Source of the DNA: Muribaculaceae bacterium
GTDB taxonomy: Bacteria; Bacteroidota; Bacteroidia; Bacteroidales; Muribaculaceae
Length of the DNA stretch: 34,237 nt
Assembly: GCA_017620885.1 (NCBI GenBank)
Contig: JAGAUF010000093.1
Span: 1-34,237 of the forward strand
Direction of reading: 5' to 3'
The position numbers were made by a program, and so were the translations under genes. A model generated the notes under the pieces. The model was not told where the DNA came from and made no database searches. It saw nothing but the letters and a program-made list of their open reading frames with translations. This document shows, in pieces, positions 7,849 through 16,213 of this stretch (its first letter is position 1; the number at the start of each line of letters is the position of its first letter).

Positions 7849-8340
7849 TTATTTGGTGAGTTTTACAAGCTCTTCGTAGATGTCCTGTTCGCCACCATCT
7901 ACATAGCCTTGATGCGTCCATACGATGTTGCCGTTGCCGTCCACGATAAATGCGTGAGGCGGAATGTCTACACCCATCTGACGTTTGAACTCGCCGTTCG
8001 GGTCAAGAAGAATCTCATAATCCTCTGCCCATCCTTTGCGTTCTGCAAGGGGTTTTACCTTCTGTGCGTCCTGTGCGGCGTCAATGCTGACTGCTATCAC
8101 TTTGACTCCGAGCTCGTCTGCCCAGTCAGGATAAACCTCGTGGATTGCCGTAAGCTCACGTACGCACGGTTTGCACCACGTTGCCCAGAAACTGATCAGA
8201 ATAGGCTTGCCGTCATTGCTCAGCTCGGCTGTGTTGATGGTCTTACCGTTGATGTCTTTCAGCGTAACCGAGGGAAGTTCTGCCCATGCGGTCACTGCGA
8301 GAAACATCATTACGCTCATTGCAAGAATTTTCTTAAACAT
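7849..8340 (-). CDS. TlpA-like periplasmic thioredoxin
   Basis: Using the ATG at 8340, the protein has 163 residues with a signal peptide (FLAVTAWA, cleaved before ELP) and a TlpA/ResA-type thioredoxin fold. The active site is FWATWCKPCVREL (C56, C59), and a cis-proline region IPPHAFIVDGNG follows. A longer open frame to 8505 exists, but its extra 55 residues are basic and unlike the family, and the internal start places a proper signal peptide at the N-terminus. The protein probably reduces periplasmic disulfides using electrons from DsbD, encoded last in the same operon. The gap to the next gene (189 bases) is the largest in the operon and holds two hairpins. Confidence 0.88.
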   Translation of the reverse strand: MFKKILAMSVMMFLAVTAWAELPSVTLKDINGKTINTAELSNDGKPILISFWATWCKPCVRELTAIHEVYPDWADELGVKVIAVSIDAAQDAQKVKPLAERKGWAEDYEILLDPNGEFKRQMGVDIPPHAFIVDGNGNIVWTHQGYVDGGEQDIYEELVKLTK

Positions 8341-8506
8341 AGTTATTGTGTATTTATTTGTTTTTAAGTTAGTTATGTCGGACTGCCGGTGCATGTCCGA
8401 GGGAGTGAACCTTTTCTTCGATTCCCGTTTAACACCCGATTGAAGCCCGGATTTTCGAGCCTTCTCAGGAAATTGGCGTAAAATTACTAAAAAAAGTAGT
8501 CTCACC

Positions 8507-8514
8507 CAAAATTA
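8507..8514 (-). promoter_or_regulatory. Possible -7 element for the thiol-redox operon
   Basis: TAATTTTG on the minus strand fits TAnnTTTG and would give a leader of about 160 bases before the TlpA start. No good TTTG is seen 19-20 bases upstream, so this is tentative. Confidence 0.3.
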
Positions 8515-8743
8515 TCACTGTTAAATTTTATGTTTGACCTTCGGTTCTCTTCCTCACGGTGTCACAAACATCCCCCGTCTACTTTCCCTTATCATCTCTG
8601 AATTCCATTTCGTTTATATATTAGACATAATATTTAGCCGCCGGTTTAATTCCTGTTAAATTAATTTCTAAATTTTTCTTCTCGCCGTGTTGCTCGGCGA
8701 GACCGGCGAGACATCATTCTCTTTTATTGAAAAAAGGAGGAAA

Positions 8744-8775
8744 TTTGCATAAGTGGGAAAATATGATTATCTTTG
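8744..8775 (+). promoter_or_regulatory. Promoter of the ior cluster
   Basis: TTTG (8744-8747), a 20-base spacer and TATCTTTG (8768-8775) form a good Bacteroidota promoter. Transcription would start near 8781, about 35 bases before the iorA ATG. The rest of the 8341-8816 divergent gap is AT-rich and without a credible gene. Confidence 0.8.
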
Positions 8776-8816
8776 CGGAAAAATATAAACTAAGAGATAA
8801 TTAAGTATCTAACGTC

Positions 8817-10448
8817 ATGAAAACCAAACAATTGCTTCTGGGCGACGAAGCGCTTGCGCTCGGTGCTCTCAAAGCCGGCCTCTCCGGGGCATACGCTTAT
8901 CCCGGTACACCGTCGACTGAAATTCTTGAGTTTGTGCAGGGCAATCCTCTGACTAAAGAAAGAAATATTCATTCCCATTGGTCCTCCAATGAGAAAACAG
9001 CCGTAGAGGAGGCCCTCGGTATGTCCTTCTGCGGCAAACGCGCCATCGTGTCGATGAAGCATGTCGGCATGAATGTCGCCGCCGACTGTTTCGTCAATTC
9101 CGGTATGACGGGCGCCAACGGCGGTCTCCTTGTTATTGCCGCCGACGACCCCTCGATGCACTCTTCGCAAAATGAGCAGGATTCCCGCTTCTACGGGGCT
9201 TTCGCGTTCCTTCCTATCCTTGAACCATCCTCTCAGCAGGAGTGCTACGATATGGCTCGCTATGGTTTTGAGCTCTCCGAGAAATATTCTCTGCCGGTGC
9301 TTACGCGCCTCGTGACTCGCCTCTCTCATTCCCGCGCTGTCGTGGAGGTAGACGAGGAGGCTCTGCCGCAAAATAAGCTCTCTTATCCGAAAAAAGAGAA
9401 CGAGAAAAACTGGGTTCTTATGCCTGTCAATTCCAAACGTCGCTATGTGCAGCTTTTGAAGGATTTCCCTCAACTTATTGAGGAATCGGAGAAATCTCCT
9501 TTCAATGCTTATATCGACGGGGCGGATAAGAAGCTCGGTATCATAGTAAGTGGTCTGGCTTACAATTATTTTAAAGAGGTGTTCGGAGACAAGTGCCCGT
9601 TCCCTTACGTCAAGGTTTCTCAGTATCCGTTGCCGGAAAAACTTATCAAGAAACTCGCCGACGAAGTTGATGCTCTCTTTGTAATCGAAGAGGGTCAGCC
9701 TTTCATCGAAGAGCGCATCCGCGGTTTCCTCAATCGTGGCGTGAAGGTATACGGCAAGCTGAGCGGTCAGCTCCCGCGCACGGGCGAGCTGACTCCGGAT
9801 TCTGTCCGCGAAGGATTCCGCACACTCTGTCCGAACCTCGAAGCAGCTGCCGAGACAGCTATCAAAGGCGCATCCACCGTAACTGTTCCCCGTCCCCCGG
9901 CACTTTGTCAGGGCTGCGGTCACCGCGACGTTTACCATGCGCTCAATGACGTGCTCAAAGAGTATGAAAACCCGAAGGTGTTCGGCGATATAGGTTGCTA
10001 TACGCTCGGTTATCTCGCCCCCTTCAATGCCATCGATACTTGCGTTGATATGGGTGCCTCGATTACAATGGCCAAAGGTGCGGCCGACGCCGGCCAGCAT
10101 CCGTCGGTTGCCATTATCGGCGATTCCACATTCACACACTCCGGCATGACCGGCCTGCTTGACGCAATCAACGAGAATACGCCGATGCTTGTCATAATCT
10201 CCGACAACCTTACTACCGGTATGACCGGCGGTCAGGATTCGCAGGGTACAGGCAAGCTCGAAGACATCTGTCGCGGACTCGGCGCTGATCCTGCTCACGT
10301 CAGAACGATCGACTCTCTGCCAAAGAACCATGACGATATGATGAAGATGTTCCGCGAGGAAATCGAATACAAGGGTCTTTCCGTTGTCGTTTCCCGTCGT
10401 GAGTGCATCCAGACGGCTCGTCGCCATGCGTCCGCAAAGAAAAAATAA
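8817..10448 (+). CDS. iorA: Indolepyruvate:ferredoxin oxidoreductase, alpha subunit
   Basis: A 543-residue thiamine-diphosphate enzyme subunit. The N-terminal pyrimidine-binding domain opens with GDEALALGALKAGLSGAYAY and PGTPSTEILEF. The C-terminal TPP domain has PPALCQGCGHRD and the GDS...N metal/diphosphate motif (GDSTFTHSGMTG, later IISDN). With IorB it oxidatively decarboxylates arylpyruvates to arylacetyl-CoA and reduces ferredoxin; the reverse carboxylation is also known for the family. The protein ends at about residue 543 in ARRHASAKKK, without the cysteine-rich ferredoxin-like C-terminal domain of archaeal IorA, so electrons must leave by another route. iorB begins 27 bases downstream. 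A long antisense frame across this gene is a shadow. Confidence 0.92.
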   Translation: MKTKQLLLGDEALALGALKAGLSGAYAYPGTPSTEILEFVQGNPLTKERNIHSHWSSNEKTAVEEALGMSFCGKRAIVSMKHVGMNVAADCFVNSGMTGANGGLLVIAADDPSMHSSQNEQDSRFYGAFAFLPILEPSSQQECYDMARYGFELSEKYSLPVLTRLVTRLSHSRAVVEVDEEALPQNKLSYPKKENEKNWVLMPVNSKRRYVQLLKDFPQLIEESEKSPFNAYIDGADKKLGIIVSGLAYNYFKEVFGDKCPFPYVKVSQYPLPEKLIKKLADEVDALFVIEEGQPFIEERIRGFLNRGVKVYGKLSGQLPRTGELTPDSVREGFRTLCPNLEAAAETAIKGASTVTVPRPPALCQGCGHRDVYHALNDVLKEYENPKVFGDIGCYTLGYLAPFNAIDTCVDMGASITMAKGAADAGQHPSVAIIGDSTFTHSGMTGLLDAINENTPMLVIISDNLTTGMTGGQDSQGTGKLEDICRGLGADPAHVRTIDSLPKNHDDMMKMFREEIEYKGLSVVVSRRECIQTARRHASAKKK

Positions 10449-10475
10449 GTTGTCAAACCATCTTATACTGAAGAA

Positions 10476-11063
10476 ATGAAAACAGACATCATACTGGCCG
10501 GTGTGGGTGGCCAGGGAATCCTTTCGATAGCAACTATTCTCGGAGCCGCCGCTCTGAAGGAGAATTTATACATCAAGCAGGCTGAAGTACACGGAATGAG
10601 TCAGCGTGGGGGTGATGTGCAGTCAAACCTCCGAATCTCCAGCGAACCGATTGCTTCTGACCTGATACCTCTCGGTAAGGCTGACCTCATCGTTTCCCTC
10701 GAACCGATGGAGGCTCTCCGTTATCTCCCATATCTCAGCGAGGAGGGATGGATCGTGACCAATACCGTCCCCTTCGTGAATATCAACAACTATCCCGATA
10801 TGGAGGAGGTGAAGAAGGAGATGCATACGCACAAGAACGTCGTGGCCTACGATATGGAGGCCGTGGCCAAAGAGGTAGCGTCTCCCAGAACGTCGAATAT
10901 GGTTCTCCTCGGCGCTGCTTCCCCCTTTATCGAAATAGAATCCGACAAGATCGAAGACGGCATCCGCACGGTCTTTGGCGCCAAGGGTGAGAATATCGTA
11001 GAGATGAATATAAAGGCTTATCGTGCCGGCAGAGAGTTGGCAGAAAAGTCAGCTAAAAAATAA
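10476..11063 (+). CDS. iorB: Indolepyruvate:ferredoxin oxidoreductase, beta subunit
   Basis: A 195-residue protein of the 2-oxoacid oxidoreductase gamma-domain family. It opens with the glycine-rich DIILAGVGGQGILSIATILG and has the conserved AEVHGMSQRGGDVQSNLR, both typical of IorB. It pairs with IorA to form the complete enzyme, binding CoA and the acyl group. The length is normal for the family. A hairpin with a weak T-rich tail follows 12 bases after the stop. Confidence 0.92.
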   Translation: MKTDIILAGVGGQGILSIATILGAAALKENLYIKQAEVHGMSQRGGDVQSNLRISSEPIASDLIPLGKADLIVSLEPMEALRYLPYLSEEGWIVTNTVPFVNINNYPDMEEVKKEMHTHKNVVAYDMEAVAKEVASPRTSNMVLLGAASPFIEIESDKIEDGIRTVFGAKGENIVEMNIKAYRAGRELAEKSAKK

Positions 11064-11075
11064 GAGATTTCGCAA

Positions 11076-11100
11076 GGACGCGCCCAAGTCAGGTGCGTCC
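11076..11100 (+). terminator. Terminator-like hairpin after iorB
   Basis: GGACGCGCC pairs with GGTGCGTCC (9 bp, one G-U) around a 7-base loop and is followed by TTTATCTTCTC. The stem is strong but the T-tract is broken, so it may only partly separate iorAB from the aminotransferase and CoA-transferase. Confidence 0.65.
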
Positions 11101-11188
11101 TTTATCTTCTCTTCCTATTTTCTTAACTTCTCTAATATCTTCTCTCTCCTTCGAGCCGTAAATATAACCTTTCAATCATACCCATTGT

Positions 11189-12493
11189 ATGTTCCCAATA
11201 GACAAAAAAACTCTTGACGAAACAATAAAAAAACTCGAAATAGTCGACGTAACGACGGCAACAATCCGTCAGATTTGCAGCCTCTCCGACGCTCTTGAAG
11301 AGGTGGCCGGCGAACCTTTCATCCATCTTGAAATCGGCAATCCGGGCCTCCCTGCCAATCAGATAGGCGTAGAGGCGGAGTGTGCCGCACTGCAAGATGG
11401 CATCGCAAATAAATACCCGGCCATCAACGGTATTCCGCAACTCAAAAAGGCCGGCTCACGCTTCATCAAGGCATTCCTTGACGTAGATGTTCCGGCTCAA
11501 GGTATCGTGCCGACCGTCGGCTCGATGCAGGGTTGTTTCACGATGATGCTTCTTCTTAAGCAACGTATGCCGGAGAAGGACACTATGCTTTTCATCAATC
11601 CCGGTTTCCCGGCACAGCGGAATCAGGCCAAAGTGCTCGGCCTTAATATAGCTTCCTTCGATATCTATGAATATCGTGGCAAGAAACTTGAAGCCAAACT
11701 TGAGGAGATGATGAAGGCGGGCAATATCACCGGCCTTATCTATTCCAATCCTAACAACCCGGCATGGACTAACCTTACCGAGGAGGAACTGGAAATCATC
11801 GGTCGTATGGCTACAAAATATGACGTCATTGTGCTTGAAGATCTCGCTTATCTCGGAATGGACTTCCGTTCCGACCTCGGCCAGCCTTTCCAAGCTCCAT
11901 ACGTGCCGACTGTCGCCAAATACACCGACAATTATGTGCTGATGATTTCAGCGTCAAAAATATTCTCCTACGCTGGTCAGCGCATAGCTTTGGTGTGTAT
12001 GAGCGACAAGGTGTATCATCGTCATTACCAATATCTTATGGACTTCTATGAGATGCCTTCTTTCGGCGATGCTTATATTTTCGGCGTACTCTATGTATCT
12101 TCGTCCGGCACGGCACATTCCGCACAGTATGCGCTTGCTGCGATGATGGACGCTGCCTGCGACGGTAAGCTGAATTTCGTTAAGGATTCCCGTGAATACG
12201 GGCGCCGCGCCGGAATTGTCAAGAAGATGCTTCTCGATAATGGTTTCCACATTGTTTACGCTATCGACGGTGATCGTCCAATCTCGGACGGTTTCTTCTT
12301 TACTGCGGGCTATAAAGATATGACGAGCGAGGAATTACAGATTGAGTTGATGCGTTATGGCGTATCGTCGATTTCCTTGCCATCCACGGGTTCCGAACAG
12401 AACGGTGTGCGCGTATGCGTCTCCATGATTTCTGATGATGAATCTTTCGCCCGTCTTAACGAACGCTTAAAAGCTTTCAATAATGATCACTGA
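11189..12493 (+). CDS. PLP-dependent aminotransferase (class I/II)
   Basis: A 434-residue fold-type I aminotransferase. Visible landmarks are the substrate-binding NPG near the start (IGNPGLPANQ), the SNPNNPAW segment (N190), D218 in VLEDLAYLGMDF and the catalytic lysine K257 in MISASKIFSYAGQR. The family moves the amino group of an amino acid to a 2-oxo acid; being next to iorAB suggests aromatic amino acids and arylpyruvates, but the sequence alone does not settle substrate preference. The start follows a 125-base gap after iorB with no strong promoter. The stop overlaps the start of the CoA-transferase by 11 bases, so the two are translationally coupled. Confidence 0.88.
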   Translation: MFPIDKKTLDETIKKLEIVDVTTATIRQICSLSDALEEVAGEPFIHLEIGNPGLPANQIGVEAECAALQDGIANKYPAINGIPQLKKAGSRFIKAFLDVDVPAQGIVPTVGSMQGCFTMMLLLKQRMPEKDTMLFINPGFPAQRNQAKVLGLNIASFDIYEYRGKKLEAKLEEMMKAGNITGLIYSNPNNPAWTNLTEEELEIIGRMATKYDVIVLEDLAYLGMDFRSDLGQPFQAPYVPTVAKYTDNYVLMISASKIFSYAGQRIALVCMSDKVYHRHYQYLMDFYEMPSFGDAYIFGVLYVSSSGTAHSAQYALAAMMDAACDGKLNFVKDSREYGRRAGIVKKMLLDNGFHIVYAIDGDRPISDGFFFTAGYKDMTSEELQIELMRYGVSSISLPSTGSEQNGVRVCVSMISDDESFARLNERLKAFNNDH

Positions 12494-13793
12494 TTTTAAA
12501 GACAAATTCGTATCAGCCGATGAAGCCGCCAAATTGGTGAAGAGCGGCGACCATGTTTATATACAGGGCTCGACTTCCGTGCCCGAAATTCTTGTGGATG
12601 CTCTGGCCAAGCGTGGCAACGAGCTGAAAGATGTGACGCTTTACAGCGCATTTTGTGTGGCCAAAGGGCCAGCGCCTTACTGCCGTCCTGAGTTCAAGGA
12701 TTCATTTCTTGTGGACAGCTTCTTCGTCTCCAACAGCGTTCGCAAATGGATAGAGGAGGGCTACGGAACGATGACGCCGCGTTTTCTCGGCGAGGTGCCG
12801 GCACTGTTTCGCGACGGGACTTGTCCGATCGATGTCGCGCTTATCAATTGCTCGATGCCGGACAAGGACGGCTATGTGAGTTTCGGAGTGTCGGCCGACC
12901 TTGCAACGTCAGCTGTGGAATGTGCGGACCGCGTGATAGCACAAGTCAATAAGCAGATGCCTTTCAGCTACGGCGATGCGGTGATTCATATATCAGAACT
13001 CGCCGCCGCTGTGGAGGTTGATGATCCTCTGGTAGAGGTTCCGACGGCTGTTCCGACGGAGAAAGAGATACGCATAGGTAATTTTATCGCTGAACATATC
13101 CCCGACGGAGCAACGCTGCAGATCGGAGTGGGCGGTATCCCCAACGCTGTGATTCGCGCTCTTGAAAACCATAAACATCTCGGTCTTCATACAGAGGCAA
13201 TGACCGATGGCGTTCTTCCGTTGTTGGAGAAAGGAATTATCGACAACTCTCAGAAGAAGATTATGCCCGGGAAATCCGTCGCGTCGCTTGCACTCGGTTC
13301 CAGACGTCTCTATGATTATATGGATTATAACAAGGACATAGTAATCAAGGAAGTGGCTTGGACCAACGATCCCTTCATCATCGCACAGAATCCGAAGGTG
13401 ATGTCGATTAATTCATGCCTTGAAATCGATCTTACAGGTCAGGTGTGCGCCGACTCTATCGGAACTCGCATTTTCTCCAGTGTAGGTGGGCAGCACGACT
13501 TCGTTTATGGTTCGTCGCGCAGCGAAGGGGGGCTCTCCTTCCTCGCAATGCTTGCCACGACGCATAAAGGTCAGAATAAGATTAAGCCGATCCTTACGCC
13601 GGGTGCCGGTGTTGTAACGACCCGTTTCCAGACGAATTTCATAGTTACTGAATACGGATGTGTCAATCTTCGCGGAAAGAATCTTGCCGAACGGGCAAAA
13701 CTGATGATTTCTGTCGCGGCGCCTGAATTTAGAGAAGAACTTGAACGTGCTGCGGCCGAGCGCTTCGGCTATTCTTTTCTTCGTCTTAAATAA
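12483..13793 (+). CDS. Acetyl-CoA hydrolase / 4-hydroxybutyrate-type CoA-transferase
   Basis: A 436-residue CoA-transferase of the acetyl-CoA hydrolase/transferase family. The catalytic glutamate is E238 in LGLHTEAMTDGVL; position 238 is also the catalytic Glu of the clostridial 4-hydroxybutyrate CoA-transferase. Further family landmarks are IGVGGIPNAV, FSSVGGQHDFVYG and the C-terminal VTEYGCVNLRGKN. The enzyme moves CoA between carboxylic acids through a glutamyl-CoA intermediate. Overlapping the aminotransferase and following iorAB, it could pass CoA from arylacetyl-CoA to acetate, giving free arylacetate and acetyl-CoA. That substrate is inferred from context only; butyrate-type or 4-hydroxybutyrate substrates remain possible. 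A good terminator follows. Confidence 0.86.
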   Translation: MITDFKDKFVSADEAAKLVKSGDHVYIQGSTSVPEILVDALAKRGNELKDVTLYSAFCVAKGPAPYCRPEFKDSFLVDSFFVSNSVRKWIEEGYGTMTPRFLGEVPALFRDGTCPIDVALINCSMPDKDGYVSFGVSADLATSAVECADRVIAQVNKQMPFSYGDAVIHISELAAAVEVDDPLVEVPTAVPTEKEIRIGNFIAEHIPDGATLQIGVGGIPNAVIRALENHKHLGLHTEAMTDGVLPLLEKGIIDNSQKKIMPGKSVASLALGSRRLYDYMDYNKDIVIKEVAWTNDPFIIAQNPKVMSINSCLEIDLTGQVCADSIGTRIFSSVGGQHDFVYGSSRSEGGLSFLAMLATTHKGQNKIKPILTPGAGVVTTRFQTNFIVTEYGCVNLRGKNLAERAKLMISVAAPEFREELERAAAERFGYSFLRLK

Positions 13794-13836
13794 GAAACAC
13801 ACATCAGATTATTGATATTAGATTATTTGACAACCG

Positions 13837-13876
13837 GGAGGGTGTGCCTGTGCATTGGTGCATCCTCCTTCTTTCC
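13837..13876 (+). terminator. Terminator of the ior/CoA-transferase cluster
   Basis: GGAGGGTGTGCC (13837-13848) pairs fully with GGTGCATCCTCC (13857-13868) if three G-U pairs are allowed, around an 8-base loop. A pyrimidine-rich TTCTTTCC tail follows. It lies 43 bases after the CoA-transferase stop. Confidence 0.75.
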
Positions 13877-13941
13877 ATCCTCCGCAGCATTCTCGGACAC
13901 ACTCAGCGGAACACTACCTAAAATCCAGCCAAAACTAATTA

Positions 13942-14211
13942 CTAAAAATCATCATCCATCATATCATAGTCGTCCTGCTCGTCAATGAAATCATCGTATG
14001 ATTGAGAATATCCATAGTCTTGGTTGTCATAACGAGAATAACTGTTATCCTTATGCCTCCCAAAACCGATGTGCGAATCTAATTCATCTATATCCTTGTT
14101 CCCATAGTTAGTAACCGGGGCTGAGAGATCATTTTCTGTCTTTTTGTGCTTGTGAGAGCAAAACAGCCATCGAAACAATAAAAACTCACCTATATATTCC
14201 CAGAATTTCAT
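13942..14211 (-). CDS. Small hypothetical protein with acidic, tyrosine-rich tail
   Basis: An 89-residue protein with a hydrophobic, aromatic N-terminus (MKFWEYIGEFLLFRWLF), a short Cys/His-rich patch (CSHKHKK) and a disordered tail rich in Asp, Tyr, Gln and Ser ending DDYDMMDDDF. I recall similar small proteins with the same opening and an acidic end in other Bacteroidales, but their function is unknown to me. It is convergent with the CoA-transferase gene and stands alone on its strand. A minus-strand TAACTTTG at 14389-14396 could be its -7 element, but no -33 was found at the usual distance. Confidence 0.65.
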   Translation of the reverse strand: MKFWEYIGEFLLFRWLFCSHKHKKTENDLSAPVTNYGNKDIDELDSHIGFGRHKDNSYSRYDNQDYGYSQSYDDFIDEQDDYDMMDDDF

Positions 14212-14708
14212 ATTTAAAGATAAATAATTTGTCGGAGTTGTGGATCAGATTCAATTGATTTGCCCGTCCGGGCGTACTGCACTTTTACGAAATTAGTCAT
14301 AATTCTGATTTGTCATTTATAAGATTTATAATTCTTATGTACTTATGTATTTCTATTCCTGGCCATTCCCCATACGATGCCTTAATTGCAAAGTTAGCAA
14401 TTTTTCGAGAGATTGACGGTGTTCAATCTTAAAAATCTGCGAATTGGTTCGGACGGACCGAGGTATTGTATTCTACATATCTTCCCGAGCCGCGTCTTTT
14501 TGATGTCTGTTTCTTAAGATTAACAACTTTTAAGAGAACTTTCGGACAATTCTTAAACTTTGCAGTCAGAAGAATTGTTTATTTTAAACAAGCATTGTCA
14601 CCAGAACGCCGTGCGCAAATTATTACGGTGTTTTGAAGTTTAGCCGTTTCCCTCTGATTCCGCAGGAGCCTCGAAGGAAATGAGAATCATAATTAAAATG
14701 ACTGTCAG
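14212..14708. other. Gene-poor intergenic stretch
   Basis: This 497-base gap between divergent genes has no credible coding frame. It contains the possible minus-strand -7 element noted above and short AT-rich words such as TTAAACTTTG near 14545, close to but not matching TAnnTTTG. No repeat or RNA gene was recognised. Confidence 0.5.
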
Positions 14709-16190
14709 ATGGAAAGCGCACAGTTAAAAAAAGAGATGATGTCGCTTTGGAAGAAGACGTTTAATGATTCTGACGAGTATATTTCGTTGGTCTTTGACGG
14801 CTATTTCAATCCTGAATACATAGAATATGAGGAGCGTGACGGGCACTTGGTGGCAGCCCTTCTCGGCATTCCTTACAGATTTGTAAGGAGTCATACTCTT
14901 CAGCGTAAAAGCCGTTTCCAAAGGAATATTAATGATAATGACTCACGCACTTGCGCAGGAAGTAAAAATGTTTCTATCAGAGAGGATATTCGGGAGGATA
15001 GCTCAAAGACGGGTGACGCATCATTGTCCGGTTTATATTTGTGCGGACTTGCGACTAAGCCCGAGTACCGGCGTCAAGGAATTATGACGAAACTTGTGGA
15101 TAAAATTAATAAAAAAGCGAGTATTAATAAATTCGATTTTACATTTTTGATACCGGCGTCTTCAGAATTGTCTGACTATTATTTGGGAATAGGATACGTG
15201 GACTGTTTTAAGAGGAGCGCCAATCGATATTCGTCGTCGCATAATTTCTTTTTAGATGATGATGTATTCAGAAATGAGAATATTTGTCCATTAATTTGTT
15301 ACTATAATGGTAACTCAAATTTAAAAATATTTGTAGAAGAAATTAAAGAAATAGATAATGGGCTGTTAAATGATATAGATAATTTCTTAGATGAAATATG
15401 TAATAATGATTCTTATTTTGATATTCTAAGAAATATAAAAGATGTTGATTTAATTTTAAGGGAAAATTTAATTAGCAAAGGTAGGGTAGTGGTGGTGCGT
15501 AATTGTGATAATAATAAGATTACTGCAATTGCAATTTTTAATATTAATAAAAATGATGAAATTTTAATTCCTCATCTTTATGGTGATGATAATTTTTCAA
15601 AAAGATTATTACTACAATATATAAAACAACAATATCCCAATTTTTCAATTTTAAGATATAAATATCCTGAAGAAGAAAAAAGAAAACTTGTCTGGAGTCC
15701 CTTTAATTTCAATTATAAAACTTCTGAAAATAATCGATCGGTTGAATGGAATGAAGAGGACATCTATGAAGTAGGGTCGCATCCTGAAAATTATGGAATG
15801 GCGCTACTGTTGCGTGCTTCTGAGATTTTAAAATTCACGTGCAATGATAAGAATGATTTTAAATTTTCGATTCTCGTGAAACAACCTTTTTCTGATTTTG
15901 AATATATATATATTAAGAGTGAGAGGGGAGTGCAGACTATGCTTGTGGTCGGTGAAACGCCGGATCAGTATAAAGTGCAAAAGGTAAAACAAGAACTTCC
16001 CATCAATGAGCATAGCGGTTTGCCGTCGGATGAATCCGAGGTTTTCGAGATTGCCAAAAAGGGAATAATGCGATTGTCGATGCCACAGCTTGCCGAGATC
16101 CTATGGCGTAATCGTCAGGTAAATGATCTCATAGGAGAAGCATTTTTCCTTCCTCGCGTTCCCATAAATATGTCGTATTTGTTAGATTAA
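14709..16190 (+). CDS. GNAT family N-acetyltransferase (Eis-like layout)
   Basis: A 493-residue protein whose N-terminus (LKKEMMSLWKKTFNDSDEYI) and acetyl-CoA-binding motif LATKPEYRRQGIMTKLV (about 114-130) mark a GNAT domain. The C-terminus MRLSMPQLAEILWRNRQV and NMSYLLD resembles the sterol-carrier-like end of Eis-type GNAT proteins. Residues about 62-106 form a hydrophilic insertion not usual between the first strands and the acetyl-CoA motif. Residues about 180-350 are encoded by conspicuously AT-rich DNA and rich in Asn, Asp, Ile and Lys. The substrate is unknown. The gene stands alone between gene-poor gaps, with a weak hairpin and a perfect palindrome downstream. Confidence 0.78.
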   Translation: MESAQLKKEMMSLWKKTFNDSDEYISLVFDGYFNPEYIEYEERDGHLVAALLGIPYRFVRSHTLQRKSRFQRNINDNDSRTCAGSKNVSIREDIREDSSKTGDASLSGLYLCGLATKPEYRRQGIMTKLVDKINKKASINKFDFTFLIPASSELSDYYLGIGYVDCFKRSANRYSSSHNFFLDDDVFRNENICPLICYYNGNSNLKIFVEEIKEIDNGLLNDIDNFLDEICNNDSYFDILRNIKDVDLILRENLISKGRVVVVRNCDNNKITAIAIFNINKNDEILIPHLYGDDNFSKRLLLQYIKQQYPNFSILRYKYPEEEKRKLVWSPFNFNYKTSENNRSVEWNEEDIYEVGSHPENYGMALLLRASEILKFTCNDKNDFKFSILVKQPFSDFEYIYIKSERGVQTMLVVGETPDQYKVQKVKQELPINEHSGLPSDESEVFEIAKKGIMRLSMPQLAEILWRNRQVNDLIGEAFFLPRVPINMSYLLD

Positions 16191-16213
16191 TATTCGCTAT
16201 GGCGACTAATTAT

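Noticed and set aside
7849-8505. Longer TlpA-like protein starting at 8505
   Set aside because: The extra 55 residues are basic and would place the signal peptide internally; ATG 8340 gives a normal precursor.
8790-10427. 545-codon open frame antisense to iorA
   Set aside because: It lies opposite a clearly recognised gene, has no family motifs, and arises from the codon bias of iorA.
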